A stretch of 64,000 nt of DNA, from positions 1 to 64,000 of the forward strand of contig JACQYS010000019.1 of NCBI GenBank assembly GCA_016208105.1, read 5' to 3'. The stretch is from Desulfovibrio sp. Lineage in GTDB: Bacteria; Desulfobacterota; Desulfovibrionia; Desulfovibrionales; Desulfovibrionaceae. Made by a program: the position numbers and the translations under genes. Under the pieces are notes generated by a model. The model saw nothing but the letters and a program-made list of their open reading frames with translations. It did not search any database and was not told the DNA's origin. Position 1 is the first letter of the stretch. The number at the start of each line of letters is the position of its first letter. This document shows, in pieces, positions 14,984 to 22,552 of this stretch.

Positions 14984-16303
14984 ATGGCTTATGCTCAGAA
15001 CGAGTTCGACCCGGCCCACTTGCGCCACCGCGTGGAGAGCCTGCGACGTTGTTTCGATCTGTGCGCCCTCATCAGCTCTTCCATAGACATCGACGACGTT
15101 CTCGAACGCATCATGACCGCCTCACGCCAAGCCCTGAACGCGGAGACATGCAGCCTCCTGCTCACCGACCAGGACACCGGCGACCTTGTCTTCACCGTGG
15201 CCCAGGGGCCGGTGGCCGACCAGCTCCCGAAGGGGCACGTGCTCAAACGCGGCGAGGGCATCGCCGGATGGGTGCAGGTGAACTCCAAGCCAGTACTGGC
15301 CCCGGACGCCTACGCCGACCCTCGTTTCAACCCAGAGGTGGACCGTAAGACCGGCTACCGCACCCGCACCATCATGTGCGTTCCCTTGGCCGCGAAAAAC
15401 CACCCCATCGGCGTGGCCGCGCTCATGAACAAGAACGACGGCGCCGCCTTCACCGAAGAAGACCTGGAGCTTTTCACCATCATTGCGGCCCAGGCCTCCA
15501 TCGCCATCGACAATGCCCGGCTCCATCTGGCCATGCTTACCAAACAGCGTCTCGAATTCGAACTCGAGATCGCGGCCAGCATCCAGCGTGACTTTTTGCC
15601 CCATTCCTCCCCCTGCGTTCCCGGCTTCGAACTGGCCGGCACCAGCATTTCCTGCGATTCCACGGGTGGCGACTATTTCGATTATCTGGCCCATCCAGAG
15701 CCTGGGGCCCGCGGTTTTTCAGTTGCAGTGGGCGACGTGAGCGGGCACGGCATCCCGGCCGCCCTGCTCATGGCCAGCGCCAGGGCGCTCATCCGGGCCA
15801 GAGCGTCTCTTACAGGCATGCTGGCCGAAATGCTCACGGACGTGAACCGGCTCATGAGCCACGATACCGGCCAATCCGGACGCTTCATGACCCTTTTCTG
15901 GCTGGCCCTCGATCCCGAAAGAGGGATGATGAGCTACGTGAAAGCCGGCCACGACCCAGCCATCATCTTCACCCCGAGCACCCAGTCCTTCCACGACCTC
16001 ACAGCCAAGGGCATCCCCCTGGGCGTGGAGCCCTGTTACGGTTACGAGCAGGGGTTCAAGCACGGCTTCGAGGCGGGAGAAATCATCGTGCTCGGCACCG
16101 ACGGAATATGGGAGTGCCGCAACTCTGAAGGGGAAATGTACGGCAAGGATCGCCTGCGCCAGACCGTTGCCTCCCATTCCAGCCTCCACGCCAGGGACAT
16201 CCTGGAAGCATGCATGTGCGACGTTGAAACGTTCCGTGGAAAAGCCCCACGCCAGGACGACCTTACCCTGGTTGTCATCAAGGCCCTCAAAGACAGTCGC
16301 TAG
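14984..16303 (+). CDS. GAF domain plus SpoIIE/RsbU-type PP2C phosphatase
   Basis: From the ATG at 14984 the product is 439 aa; an in-frame ATG at 14954 is an alternative and neither has a strong ribosome site. Residues about 25-180 form a GAF sensor domain (EGIAGWVQ, TGYRTRTIMCVPL, LFTIIAAQASIAIDNA). A coiled linker leads to a SpoIIE domain from about 195: AASIQRDFLPH, STGGDYFDY and VGDVSGHGIPAALLMA with metal-binding Asp residues, and GTDGIWE near the end. Such phosphatases act on anti-sigma-factor antagonists or other phosphoserine proteins in response to a small ligand. No partner-switch genes are adjacent. Confidence 0.88.
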   Translation: MAYAQNEFDPAHLRHRVESLRRCFDLCALISSSIDIDDVLERIMTASRQALNAETCSLLLTDQDTGDLVFTVAQGPVADQLPKGHVLKRGEGIAGWVQVNSKPVLAPDAYADPRFNPEVDRKTGYRTRTIMCVPLAAKNHPIGVAALMNKNDGAAFTEEDLELFTIIAAQASIAIDNARLHLAMLTKQRLEFELEIAASIQRDFLPHSSPCVPGFELAGTSISCDSTGGDYFDYLAHPEPGARGFSVAVGDVSGHGIPAALLMASARALIRARASLTGMLAEMLTDVNRLMSHDTGQSGRFMTLFWLALDPERGMMSYVKAGHDPAIIFTPSTQSFHDLTAKGIPLGVEPCYGYEQGFKHGFEAGEIIVLGTDGIWECRNSEGEMYGKDRLRQTVASHSSLHARDILEACMCDVETFRGKAPRQDDLTLVVIKALKDSR

Positions 16304-16310
16304 TGCACAC

Positions 16311-16344
16311 AAAAATGTAACAAACAGCCTTGAGTTACATTTTT
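16311..16344 (+). promoter_or_regulatory. AT-rich inverted repeat upstream of the molybdate-type operon
   Basis: AAAAATGTAAC (16311-16321) pairs perfectly with GTTACATTTTT (16334-16344), 12-base spacer. It lies just after the phosphatase stop and about 140 bp before the 52-codon gene that opens the transporter operon. It could be an operator of dyad symmetry for the transporter or a weak terminator; the stem is too AT-rich for a good terminator. Confidence 0.4.
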
Positions 16345-16485
16345 GTACCCATCGCTCGACTACCATTGATAATGAAAACTCAATTATAACAGCACGATTT
16401 TCGATGAATGGCCCTGGCATGGTTGTTGCCCATTGGGAGATGAAGTGAGAAATGCGCTTCATTTCCCAAACGGGAGGTACACGCC

Positions 16486-16644
16486 ATGATCGACTGGATC
16501 CTTATCGGAACTCTTCTGGCCATTGTTGGCTTGCACTGGTTGTTTGAACTCATTCCCGGCCGGGCTCGCTGCATGTGGTGCTCGGAGCTCTCCCTGGAGC
16601 CCGTGCCCGTAGAACGTCCCAAAAGGCGCCATTGCCGCAGATGA
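16486..16644 (+). CDS. 52-aa CxxC membrane microprotein coupled to modB
   Basis: A short gene with a very good GGGAGGT site at 16472-16478. The product starts with one hydrophobic helix (MIDWILIGTLLAIVGL), then a basic and cysteine-containing tail: R-C-M-W-C at about 27-31 and a C-terminal KRRHCRR. The CxxC could bind a metal or a cluster or form a disulfide. The stop TGA overlaps the permease start ATG (ATGA at 16641-16644), so the two are translationally coupled. That tie suggests it works with the transporter, perhaps as an assembly or sensing subunit. I do not recognise a family. Confidence 0.65.
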   Translation: MIDWILIGTLLAIVGLHWLFELIPGRARCMWCSELSLEPVPVERPKRRHCRR

Positions 16645-17309
16645 CCCCGGAGGCCGTTCTCTCTCCTCTGCTTCTGACTCTCAAGGTGGCCACGCTGGCC
16701 ACCTTGGGGTCATTGGCCCTGGGAATACCGGCAGCCTACGTGATCGGACGAAAAGCCTTCCCGGGCCGGGCCCTGCTTGACGCCCTGGCTACGATGCCGC
16801 TGGTGCTGCCACCAACGGTGCTCGGGTACTACATGCTGGTATTGTTCGGCCGCCAGGGACTGTTCGGAAAATGGCTGAACGACGCCTTCGGGGTGACCCT
16901 GCTGTTCAGCTGGCAGGGCGCCGCCCTGGCCTCGGCCGTGGTGGCGTTCCCACTGGTTTTCACAACCGCCAGGGCCGCATTCGACAGCGTGGACGTGAGC
17001 CTGGCTGACGCGGCCCGCACGCTCGGGGCCTCCAGCTTCTCGGTGTTCGCCCGGATCAACCTGCCTCTGGCCTGGCGGGGGATCCTGGCAGGGGGCATGC
17101 TGGCCTTCGCTCGGGGCATGGGCGAATTCGGTGCCACCCTCATGATCGCGGGCAACATTCCGGGCAAGACCCAGACCCTCTCCCTGGCGGTATACGACGC
17201 GGTCATGGCCGGACGAGACGACCAGGCTCTGTTCCTGGTCGTTGTGGTCTCCCTGGTGAGTCTAACCATCCTGGTGAGTTCCGGCAAACTGTTGAGGCCA
17301 AGACCATGA
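16641..17309 (+). CDS. modB: ABC transporter permease, molybdate/tungstate type (ModB-like)
   Basis: A 222-aa polytopic inner-membrane permease with about five transmembrane segments. The EAA loop reads DAARTLGASSFSVFARINLPLAWRG in outline (about 135-160), followed by GEFGATLMIAGN, which is characteristic of ModB/CysT-type permeases. The family moves molybdate, tungstate or sulfate from a periplasmic binding protein. No binding protein (modA) gene is in this window, so the anion is inferred. It overlaps the microprotein upstream and the ATPase downstream by four bases each. Molybdate or tungstate supply would serve formate dehydrogenases and similar enzymes. Confidence 0.85.
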   Translation: MTPEAVLSPLLLTLKVATLATLGSLALGIPAAYVIGRKAFPGRALLDALATMPLVLPPTVLGYYMLVLFGRQGLFGKWLNDAFGVTLLFSWQGAALASAVVAFPLVFTTARAAFDSVDVSLADAARTLGASSFSVFARINLPLAWRGILAGGMLAFARGMGEFGATLMIAGNIPGKTQTLSLAVYDAVMAGRDDQALFLVVVVSLVSLTILVSSGKLLRPRP

Positions 17310-18055
17310 ACATTCAGGTGGACATCGAGGCCACTTTGGGCGGCGCGGAGCGAAATTTCCACCTGCGAACGGCCTTTGAGGCTTCAGGAAACGCCGTCGT
17401 TTTGTTCGGCCCTTCAGGTTCCGGCAAAACCATCACACTGCAGGCCATGGCTGGGCTCATGCGCCCGGCGGGAGGGCGCATCGAACTGGGCGGACGAGTT
17501 CTCTTCGACTCCCGTTCCAAGGTGGACCTGCCTCCGCGCAGGCGCGGACTCGGCTATCTTTTCCAGCACTATGCCCTGTTTCCGCATATGAACGTGGCCG
17601 CGAATGTCGGCTTCGGCTTAAATCCCGGATGCCCGGGCAGGCTTTCGCACCCGCAGCGTGACCAGGTTTCACAGATGCTTGCGAACTTCGGACTCTCCCA
17701 TCTGTCTGACGAGCGTCCGGCGCGGCTTTCAGGCGGCCAGCGCCAACGCGTGGCCCTGGCCAGAGCCATTATGGCCAGGCCGTCCGCACTCTTGTTGGAC
17801 GAACCCTTTTCCGCCCTGGACCCGATACTGAGGGTCCGCATGCGCCGCGAATTGGCTTCCACCCTGGAACGCTTCGGCATGCCCATGGTGCTCATCACCC
17901 ACGACCCAGACGACGTGGCCGTATTCGCGAGCACCCTGGTGGTCTACCACCAGGGCAAGGTGATCGAACAGCTCGAGATGTCCTGTGAGGATGAACGCAA
18001 AAAACGGCTGCCGGAGATCATCACCCTTCTTGAAGAGCGGGACGCTGCGGCATGA
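17306..18055 (+). CDS. modC: ABC transporter ATP-binding protein (ModC-like)
   Basis: A 249-aa ABC ATPase. Walker A is GPSGSGKT (35-42), the Q-loop FQHYALFPHM (87-96), the signature LSGGQRQ (141-147), Walker B LLLDEP (162-167) and the switch histidine in ITHD (about 197-200). The N-terminal sequence and the FPHM Q-loop are typical of ModC/CysA/PotA-type subunits. The C-terminal MOP domain that usually follows in ModC (total about 350 aa) is absent, so it resembles short ModC-like subunits, with no molybdate-binding regulatory domain. It ends 102 bases before a convergent gene. Confidence 0.82.
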   Translation: MNIQVDIEATLGGAERNFHLRTAFEASGNAVVLFGPSGSGKTITLQAMAGLMRPAGGRIELGGRVLFDSRSKVDLPPRRRGLGYLFQHYALFPHMNVAANVGFGLNPGCPGRLSHPQRDQVSQMLANFGLSHLSDERPARLSGGQRQRVALARAIMARPSALLLDEPFSALDPILRVRMRRELASTLERFGMPMVLITHDPDDVAVFASTLVVYHQGKVIEQLEMSCEDERKKRLPEIITLLEERDAAA

Positions 18056-18157
18056 TGAGTAGACGACTGCAATTAAAGGAGCCGCAACACATTCACCGTG
18101 ATGCCCACCCGGACCATGAGGGATGGTGCCGGCGGGCTTGGTGCGGCCCGGAGGAGG

Positions 18158-18829
18158 CTAGAGATACATGCGGTTGGCTTTCTTGCGCGCCGAGCGGCCC
18201 AGCAGGTAGCCGAAAAGCCAGCCGCCGAAGAACACTCCCGCCCCGGCCAGGAACCACTTCACATCGGAAATGTCCCGCAGGGTTTCGTTCTCGCGCTTGA
18301 ACTTTTCCACATCCTGCTTGGCCGATTCGCTCGCTGCCTTCATCTCCTGAAAGGACTTGGTCATCTCGGCCACGTTGGAATTGGCTTTGGAGAGAATTTC
18401 GTACTCCGACTTCAGCTTGGCGTGCTCGCTCTGGATGGAGGAAAGGTTCCTCTGGAGGTTCTTGTTCTCCTCCTCGAACTTGCCCACTATGGCTTCGACC
18501 TTCCCCGCCTTTTCCAGCATCTCGGAGTTGCGCGACTTGAATTCCTCAAACTGGACCTTCACGGGCGTTTCCGAGGACAGGTACCGCTTGAGCACCCACC
18601 CTTCCTTACCAGATTCCGTCCGGACAAGGGCCCATTCGCCCTCTTCCTTTATCTTCTCAAGCTTCGCCCCGCTTTTGGCCATCTGGACGATCTTGTGCTC
18701 CAAAGAAGGCCCGGTGCGCACAGTAATCTCCTGCACATCGGACACAAACAACTGCGGATCCGCAGCCATCGCGGGGAAACACAGAATCGCCAGTATTGCG
18801 GCGCTTTCTCGTAAAACACGCATGATCAT
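18158..18829 (-). CDS. SH3 domain, coiled-coil, membrane-anchored protein (YgiM-like)
   Basis: From the ATG at 18829 (or 18823) the product is 223 aa. A signal peptide (ILAILCFPAMAA) is followed by a bacterial SH3 domain (VRTGPSLEHKIV to GWVLKRYL, about 30-90), then a long coiled coil (about 95-180, repeated E/K/L heptads), then one transmembrane segment (FLAGAGVFFGGWLFGYLLG) and a basic tail. This is the layout of the TIGR04211/YgiM family, periplasmic proteins anchored at the C-terminus. The function in the envelope is unknown. The longer open frame upstream has no coding character. Confidence 0.8.
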   Translation of the reverse strand: MIMRVLRESAAILAILCFPAMAADPQLFVSDVQEITVRTGPSLEHKIVQMAKSGAKLEKIKEEGEWALVRTESGKEGWVLKRYLSSETPVKVQFEEFKSRNSEMLEKAGKVEAIVGKFEEENKNLQRNLSSIQSEHAKLKSEYEILSKANSNVAEMTKSFQEMKAASESAKQDVEKFKRENETLRDISDVKWFLAGAGVFFGGWLFGYLLGRSARKKANRMYL

Positions 18830-18982
18830 CCGCCGGTATAGTCTATGATGAAATGCCCAAGGGAACTCCGGCCACAGCCGCCTTGAACGCCAAAGAATGA
18901 GATTACCCAAGAATGAGTCGCAGTTCAAGAGCTTCCATTCTCCACCATTGCCTACAACGATAGCTTTTAGTAGAAGGCTCCC

Positions 18983-19198
18983 ATGGACGACCAACAAAAC
19001 GCCGCATACTACAAAAGGCTGATCAACCAGGCTGGCAGCTACCACGAATTGGTGATCCTGCGTTCCCGCTTTTTCGGCCTCATGGAACGCGCGCTCTCCA
19101 AGGAAGACTGCCTGGCGGTAAAGGACCTCTGGGCCGCCAAGGCAGGGGACGAGAACCTGCCCGTCGCTCCCCAAAAGAGCGGCCCAACTTCAGAGTAG
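18983..19198 (+). CDS. small hypothetical protein (71 aa)
   Basis: Not recognised. The product has an amphipathic helical middle (YYKRLINQAGSYHELVILR, then FFGLMERALSKEDCLAVKDLW) and a short disordered tail. One cysteine. It has an A/G-rich stretch (AGAAGG) before the start. It lies between the divergent SH3 protein and the convergent selenoperoxiredoxin gene, in an otherwise empty 390-base gap, with normal codon use. Confidence 0.5.
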   Translation: MDDQQNAAYYKRLINQAGSYHELVILRSRFFGLMERALSKEDCLAVKDLWAAKAGDENLPVAPQKSGPTSE

Positions 19199-19218
19199 CC
19201 CGAAGTATCGCGGGCGGG

Positions 19219-19707
19219 TCAGCCTTTTTTCAGCGTCTCGAGAACGGCCAGCACTTCCGCGGCGTGGCCTTTGCTGGCAGCTTTCGCCCAACGTTTTGCC
19301 ACCACTTTGTCCGGGCCGATCAGCACGGTCGATCGGACCACCCCCTCAGACTCCTTCCCGTAGAGCTTCTTGACCCCCCAGGCGCCCAAGCCTTTGAGTG
19401 CTTCGGTGGCGGGATCGCTCAGAAGCGGTACCTTAAGCCCTTGCTTGGCGATAAAACCGTGGTGTGACTTGAGCGAATCCTTGGACAAGCCATAGACCTC
19501 TGCACCGAGTCTCGAGAACTCTCCCATACGCTCTGAAAACTCCAGAGCCTCCACGGTTCAACCCGAGGTGGAATCCTTGGGGTACATGAAAATGACCACC
19601 CATTTCCCGGCCAGTTCACCCAGCCGTACGTTTTTTTCTCCTCCACCCGGGAAAGCGGCCGTCAAGGAGAAATCAAACGCCGCGGTTCCTTCGTCATATC
19701 CTGCCAT
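19219..19707 (-). CDS. selenocysteine-containing peroxiredoxin (PrxQ/BCP type)
   Basis: Read from the ATG at 19707, which has AGGAGA upstream, the frame stays open through the stop except for one TGA at 19558-19560, codon 50. The context is YPKDSTSG-[TGA]-TVEALEF, exactly where PrxQ/BCP proteins have YPKDxTPGCTxEA. The TGA replaces the peroxidatic cysteine, so selenocysteine is the natural reading (162 aa in all). Nine bases downstream GCTCTG (19545-19550) pairs with CAGAGC (19532-19537) around a seven-base loop, in the place and shape of a bacterial SECIS element. SelA and SelB are encoded in the same window. The usual nearby resolving cysteine is absent. Peroxide reduction is the expected role. 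Confidence 0.9.
19532..19550 (-). promoter_or_regulatory. bacterial SECIS-like stem-loop
   Basis: On the minus strand the stem GCTCTG/CAGAGC with loop GAGTTTT starts nine bases after the in-frame TGA, so the apical loop lies about 18 bases from the TGA. The length and the G in the loop fit bacterial SECIS elements bound by SelB. Confidence 0.65.
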
Positions 19708-19779
19708 GATTCATCTCCTGTAAAGCAGCGCCTCTTCGCGGAACTTCACATACTCCCCGGAACAGGCTATGTAATTAGT

Positions 19780-20577
19780 ATGTTCACTGAACTTAAAGGC
19801 TTCAATCCCGAATACCTTGTGGTGTTCAGCATCATATTCGGTTTGTCCCTGGCCATACCGGCCTTGCTGTACGCCCTGCGCCGCCCAACCCTCAAGGCTA
19901 CCGCAGCTTCCCGAAAGCTGATCTCCTCGGAGATATTCTCTCTTTTTGCCACAGTATACGCTTTTTTTCTCGGTTTTTCCATTGTCACCTTGTGGGGAAC
20001 GTTCGTCTCAGCCAAAAACTCCGTCAACTCTGAAGCCGGGGCTGTGCTCGTGTCATACCACTTGTCCATGCCTCTGGAGAACTCCCGGGGATTCCGCCAG
20101 ACTCTTGAAGACTACACGAAAAGCGTCGTGGACGACGAGTGGCCCATAATGGATGGGCAGCGTTCCATGAGTGAACAAAGCCTCAGGCATTTAGACGAGA
20201 TATGGGAAGCCTTTTACCGCATGAAACCGGCTGACAAGGAATCATACTCGCTCTATGCCTCTGTGGGGCAGTCCCTGGCGGAGATCAGCCGTCACCGCCT
20301 TTCCAGGGCCCAAACCCTGTCGGGCAATCTCTATCCGCCTGTGTGGGTAATTTTATGGTTTGGCGTATTCGGGGTTTTCGTCGGGCTGCTGCTTACCAAC
20401 CCGGAACAGACCGGATCCCAGGTGGCCATGGAGGTCATCATCGTCTTTCTTATTCTGTCCTGCGTCTACTTCATCGTGGACATCTCCACTCCCTTTTCCG
20501 GAGTGTTGAACGTCTCCCCCGAGCCTTTCCAGAACATCCACGCCAAGATCATCACCCTGCAGGGGGTGCATCCATGA
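19780..20577 (+). CDS. DUF4239 membrane protein
   Basis: A 265-aa inner-membrane protein with two hydrophobic hairpins: about 13-33 and 50-70 at the N-terminus (VVFSIIFGLSLAIPALLYAL, SLFATVYAFFLGFSIVTLWGT) and about 185-230 at the C-terminus. A soluble helical domain lies between them. The F-x-L-G-F and conserved N-x-V-N-S-E-A (about 79-86) motifs are the DUF4239 (bestrophin-like) pattern. Possibly an anion or ion channel; the activity is not established. The next small gene starts 22 bases later. Confidence 0.72.
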   Translation: MFTELKGFNPEYLVVFSIIFGLSLAIPALLYALRRPTLKATAASRKLISSEIFSLFATVYAFFLGFSIVTLWGTFVSAKNSVNSEAGAVLVSYHLSMPLENSRGFRQTLEDYTKSVVDDEWPIMDGQRSMSEQSLRHLDEIWEAFYRMKPADKESYSLYASVGQSLAEISRHRLSRAQTLSGNLYPPVWVILWFGVFGVFVGLLLTNPEQTGSQVAMEVIIVFLILSCVYFIVDISTPFSGVLNVSPEPFQNIHAKIITLQGVHP

Positions 20578-20599
20578 CTTTAAGCCTGGAAAAACCCGT

Positions 20600-20968
20600 A
20601 TGAAGGTCGGCAACCGTCACTTCCTGAAATACGCCGGAGCCGAACCTCCCAGGCAGATGCGCAAGGAACAGCTTCAGAAACAGAACGCGTATGTTGCCGG
20701 GCTGACCTACGAGAAACCGCCGGACAGTCCGGACCGGCCGAGCAACATGGACAAGGCGGCCCAGGCCCGCCCAATACCTGACGCTGACAACCCATCGAAA
20801 ATATCGAGCGCAGCGGCTTCAACCCCGCAACCTTCACCGGAAAGCCAGGGGACATCAACGATCCCGGTGAACCCTGCGGATTCGGGGGAAACGCAAGCAC
20901 CAACCAGCGCCGCAAGAGTGGACGCCCCTGAAAAAGACGCTGGCCGGGTGATCCAGGAAACGGCCTGA
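20600..20968 (+). CDS. small disordered hypothetical protein (122 aa)
   Basis: Not recognised. The first about 40 residues are basic and aromatic (MKVGNRHFLKYAG, MRKEQLQKQNAYV) and could fold. The rest is rich in Pro, Ser, Ala and Gln and is likely disordered. No signal peptide or membrane segment. It lies directly after the DUF4239 gene and before the convergent mqnD; the ribosome site is weak. Possibly a real partner of the membrane protein, possibly a decayed gene. Confidence 0.4.
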   Translation: MKVGNRHFLKYAGAEPPRQMRKEQLQKQNAYVAGLTYEKPPDSPDRPSNMDKAAQARPIPDADNPSKISSAAASTPQPSPESQGTSTIPVNPADSGETQAPTSAARVDAPEKDAGRVIQETA

Positions 20969-21024
20969 GCGCGGATCTGGCCTTTGTGGCCAGAAATATG
21001 CCTGTGGATACGCCGCATTGCGGC

Positions 21025-21882
21025 TTACCAGAAGAGATCCCCAACCATTTCACCCTTCCGGGCCAACGAGAATGCCGCTCGTGCCAGGGCCTCAATGGCT
21101 GAGCGTCCTTCATCCCCCACGTCCAGGCTGAAGGGCGTGACGAAGGTGTCGATATGCGCCGCCGTCACTTCGGGCGAAAGCTCCTGGGCGTTACGCGCCA
21201 CGAACTCCCGGCTCGCCTCCGGGTTATTCCAAGCGTGTGAAAGGCTCGCGCGGATGGCCTGCGAAACAGCACCCGCAACTCCCGCCCCGAGCGTTCTCTT
21301 CACGGCGATAACGCCCAATGGCAGGGGAAGGTTGTAACGGCTCTCCCACCATGCTCCAAAATCCTCCACCAATTCAAGGCCCTGCTGTGCATAGGTAAAG
21401 CGCCCCTCGTGGATGACCACGCCGGCGTCCACATCGCCCCGGGCCACTGCGGGCATAATCTCATCGTACCGGAGCTGCACCCGCCGTCCCGGCACCCCTG
21501 CCATCTCGGCAAGGAGGGCTGCCGTGGTCCGAGCCCCGGGCAGGGCCAGAGTTTCGAAGGCCATCTGCCGGTCTCTGCCCTGGCGCGTCACCAAAAGCGG
21601 GCCGCAGCCACGGCCAAGAGCCCCTCCGCAGGACAGCAGCCGGTAGTGCGCGCTGGCGTCCGCCACGGCCGCGAGTGAAATCTTCACGATATCAAGCTCG
21701 CCCCTGGAGGCCAGGCCGTTTAGCTCCTCCACGTCGGCCATGACCAGCCGGGAAAGGCAAAACCCAGGCTCAGACTGAATCAGGCCGTGGATGAGGGCAT
21801 GGAAGATGAAGGTGTCGTTGGGGCAGGGAGAGATACCCAGACTCAGTTGACGCGGGATGCTTGGGGGAGTATCGGTGACCAC
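21025..21882 (-). CDS. mqnD: 1,4-dihydroxy-6-naphthoate synthase MqnD
   Basis: A 285-aa protein starting GISPCPNDTFIFHAL, the diagnostic MqnD opening. The catalytic-type aspartate region reads VEELN, then GELDIVKISLAAVAD, and GVVIHEGRFTY is present. It turns cyclic dehypoxanthinyl futalosine into 1,4-dihydroxy-6-naphthoate, the naphthalene ring precursor of menaquinone. The start is GTG at 21882, with AAGGTG before it, overlapped by the palindrome at 21874-21891. It is divergent from a TetR gene that leads mqnE, mqnC and mqnA, so the pathway is held in two facing operons. Confidence 0.92.
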   Translation of the reverse strand: MVTDTPPSIPRQLSLGISPCPNDTFIFHALIHGLIQSEPGFCLSRLVMADVEELNGLASRGELDIVKISLAAVADASAHYRLLSCGGALGRGCGPLLVTRQGRDRQMAFETLALPGARTTAALLAEMAGVPGRRVQLRYDEIMPAVARGDVDAGVVIHEGRFTYAQQGLELVEDFGAWWESRYNLPLPLGVIAVKRTLGAGVAGAVSQAIRASLSHAWNNPEASREFVARNAQELSPEVTAAHIDTFVTPFSLDVGDEGRSAIEALARAAFSLARKGEMVGDLFW

Positions 21883-21891
21883 CCGGTCACC
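21874..21891. promoter_or_regulatory. palindrome between mqnD and the TetR gene (likely operator)
   Basis: GGTGACC-accc-GGTCACC covers 21874-21891, a perfect seven-base dyad. It overlaps the mqnD start and ribosome site and lies 16 bases before the TetR start codon at 21908. This is a fitting operator for the adjacent TetR regulator, which would then control both halves of the menaquinone set. The short gap (25 bases) leaves little other room. Confidence 0.5.
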
Positions 21892-21907
21892 TTATCCGGG
21901 AGTCACC

Positions 21908-22552
21908 ATGGAAGCAAGCGCCACATTTCAAAACATCCCACCCGACAAACAGCATCGGGTCCTTTCTGAAGCCCAGAGGGAATTCGCCGAGCGCGGTTTT
22001 CTCGGTGCCAGCATGAACCGGCTGGCCGCACGCCTCGGCATCGCCAAAGGGTCCATATTCAAATATTTCGGAAGCAAGGAAGGGCTCTTCGCCCGGGTGT
22101 TCGCCGGGGCAGTGGAGAGCTTTTCCGGATTCCTGCGCCAGGCCAGGGACGAAACAACGGGGCAGCCGCTGGCCATACGCCTGGAACGCCTGCTCGTGGT
22201 GGGCACGGACTTCGTACGCACCCACCCGGACATCTACCGCATTTACCTCAAAATGCTTTTCAACGAGGACTTCCCCCTGCGAGAGCGATTTCTTGGCCAG
22301 GTGCGTGCCTTGTCCGCCAAGTTTCTCACGCCCCTCATCGAACAGGCCAAGGCTTCTGGCGAACTTCCGGTCACCGTGAACGTTGCCCTGGCCGTATTCA
22401 TCCTGGACGCGGTGCTCGACCGCTTCGTGCAGGCCCAGGCCCAGGCCTGGATGGACACGGGCCTTAATCTGTCTCTTGATGATCCCGAAACGTCGCGCCG
22501 GGCTGCAAAGAGCCTGGCCGCCATGCTGGCTGGAGGTTTCAGAGTTGGATAG
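21908..22552 (+). CDS. TetR-family regulator in front of mqnECA
   Basis: A 214-aa TetR protein. The N-terminal HTH is EAQREFAERGFLGASMNRLAARLGIAKGSIFKYFGSK in outline (about 21-57), with the canonical G-F-x-G-x-S and K-G-S-x-F-x-Y-F motifs. The C-terminal domain is helical and would bind an unknown ligand. GGGAG precedes the start. Its stop overlaps the mqnE TTG start by eight bases, so the regulator and the pathway are co-transcribed. A dyad just upstream suggests autoregulation. TetR control of a futalosine pathway is not something I can name from known systems. Confidence 0.85.
   Translation: MEASATFQNIPPDKQHRVLSEAQREFAERGFLGASMNRLAARLGIAKGSIFKYFGSKEGLFARVFAGAVESFSGFLRQARDETTGQPLAIRLERLLVVGTDFVRTHPDIYRIYLKMLFNEDFPLRERFLGQVRALSAKFLTPLIEQAKASGELPVTVNVALAVFILDAVLDRFVQAQAQAWMDTGLNLSLDDPETSRRAAKSLAAMLAGGFRVG

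Noticed and set aside
19219-19554. A 111-aa peroxiredoxin fragment as a frameshifted pseudogene
   Set aside because: No frameshift is needed: the same frame continues upstream through one TGA at the active-site position to a good start with a ribosome site, so a selenoprotein explains it better.
20575-20601. 8-codon frame between the DUF4239 gene and the next small gene
   Set aside because: Too short to support. Its stop overlaps the next start, but no function can be argued.
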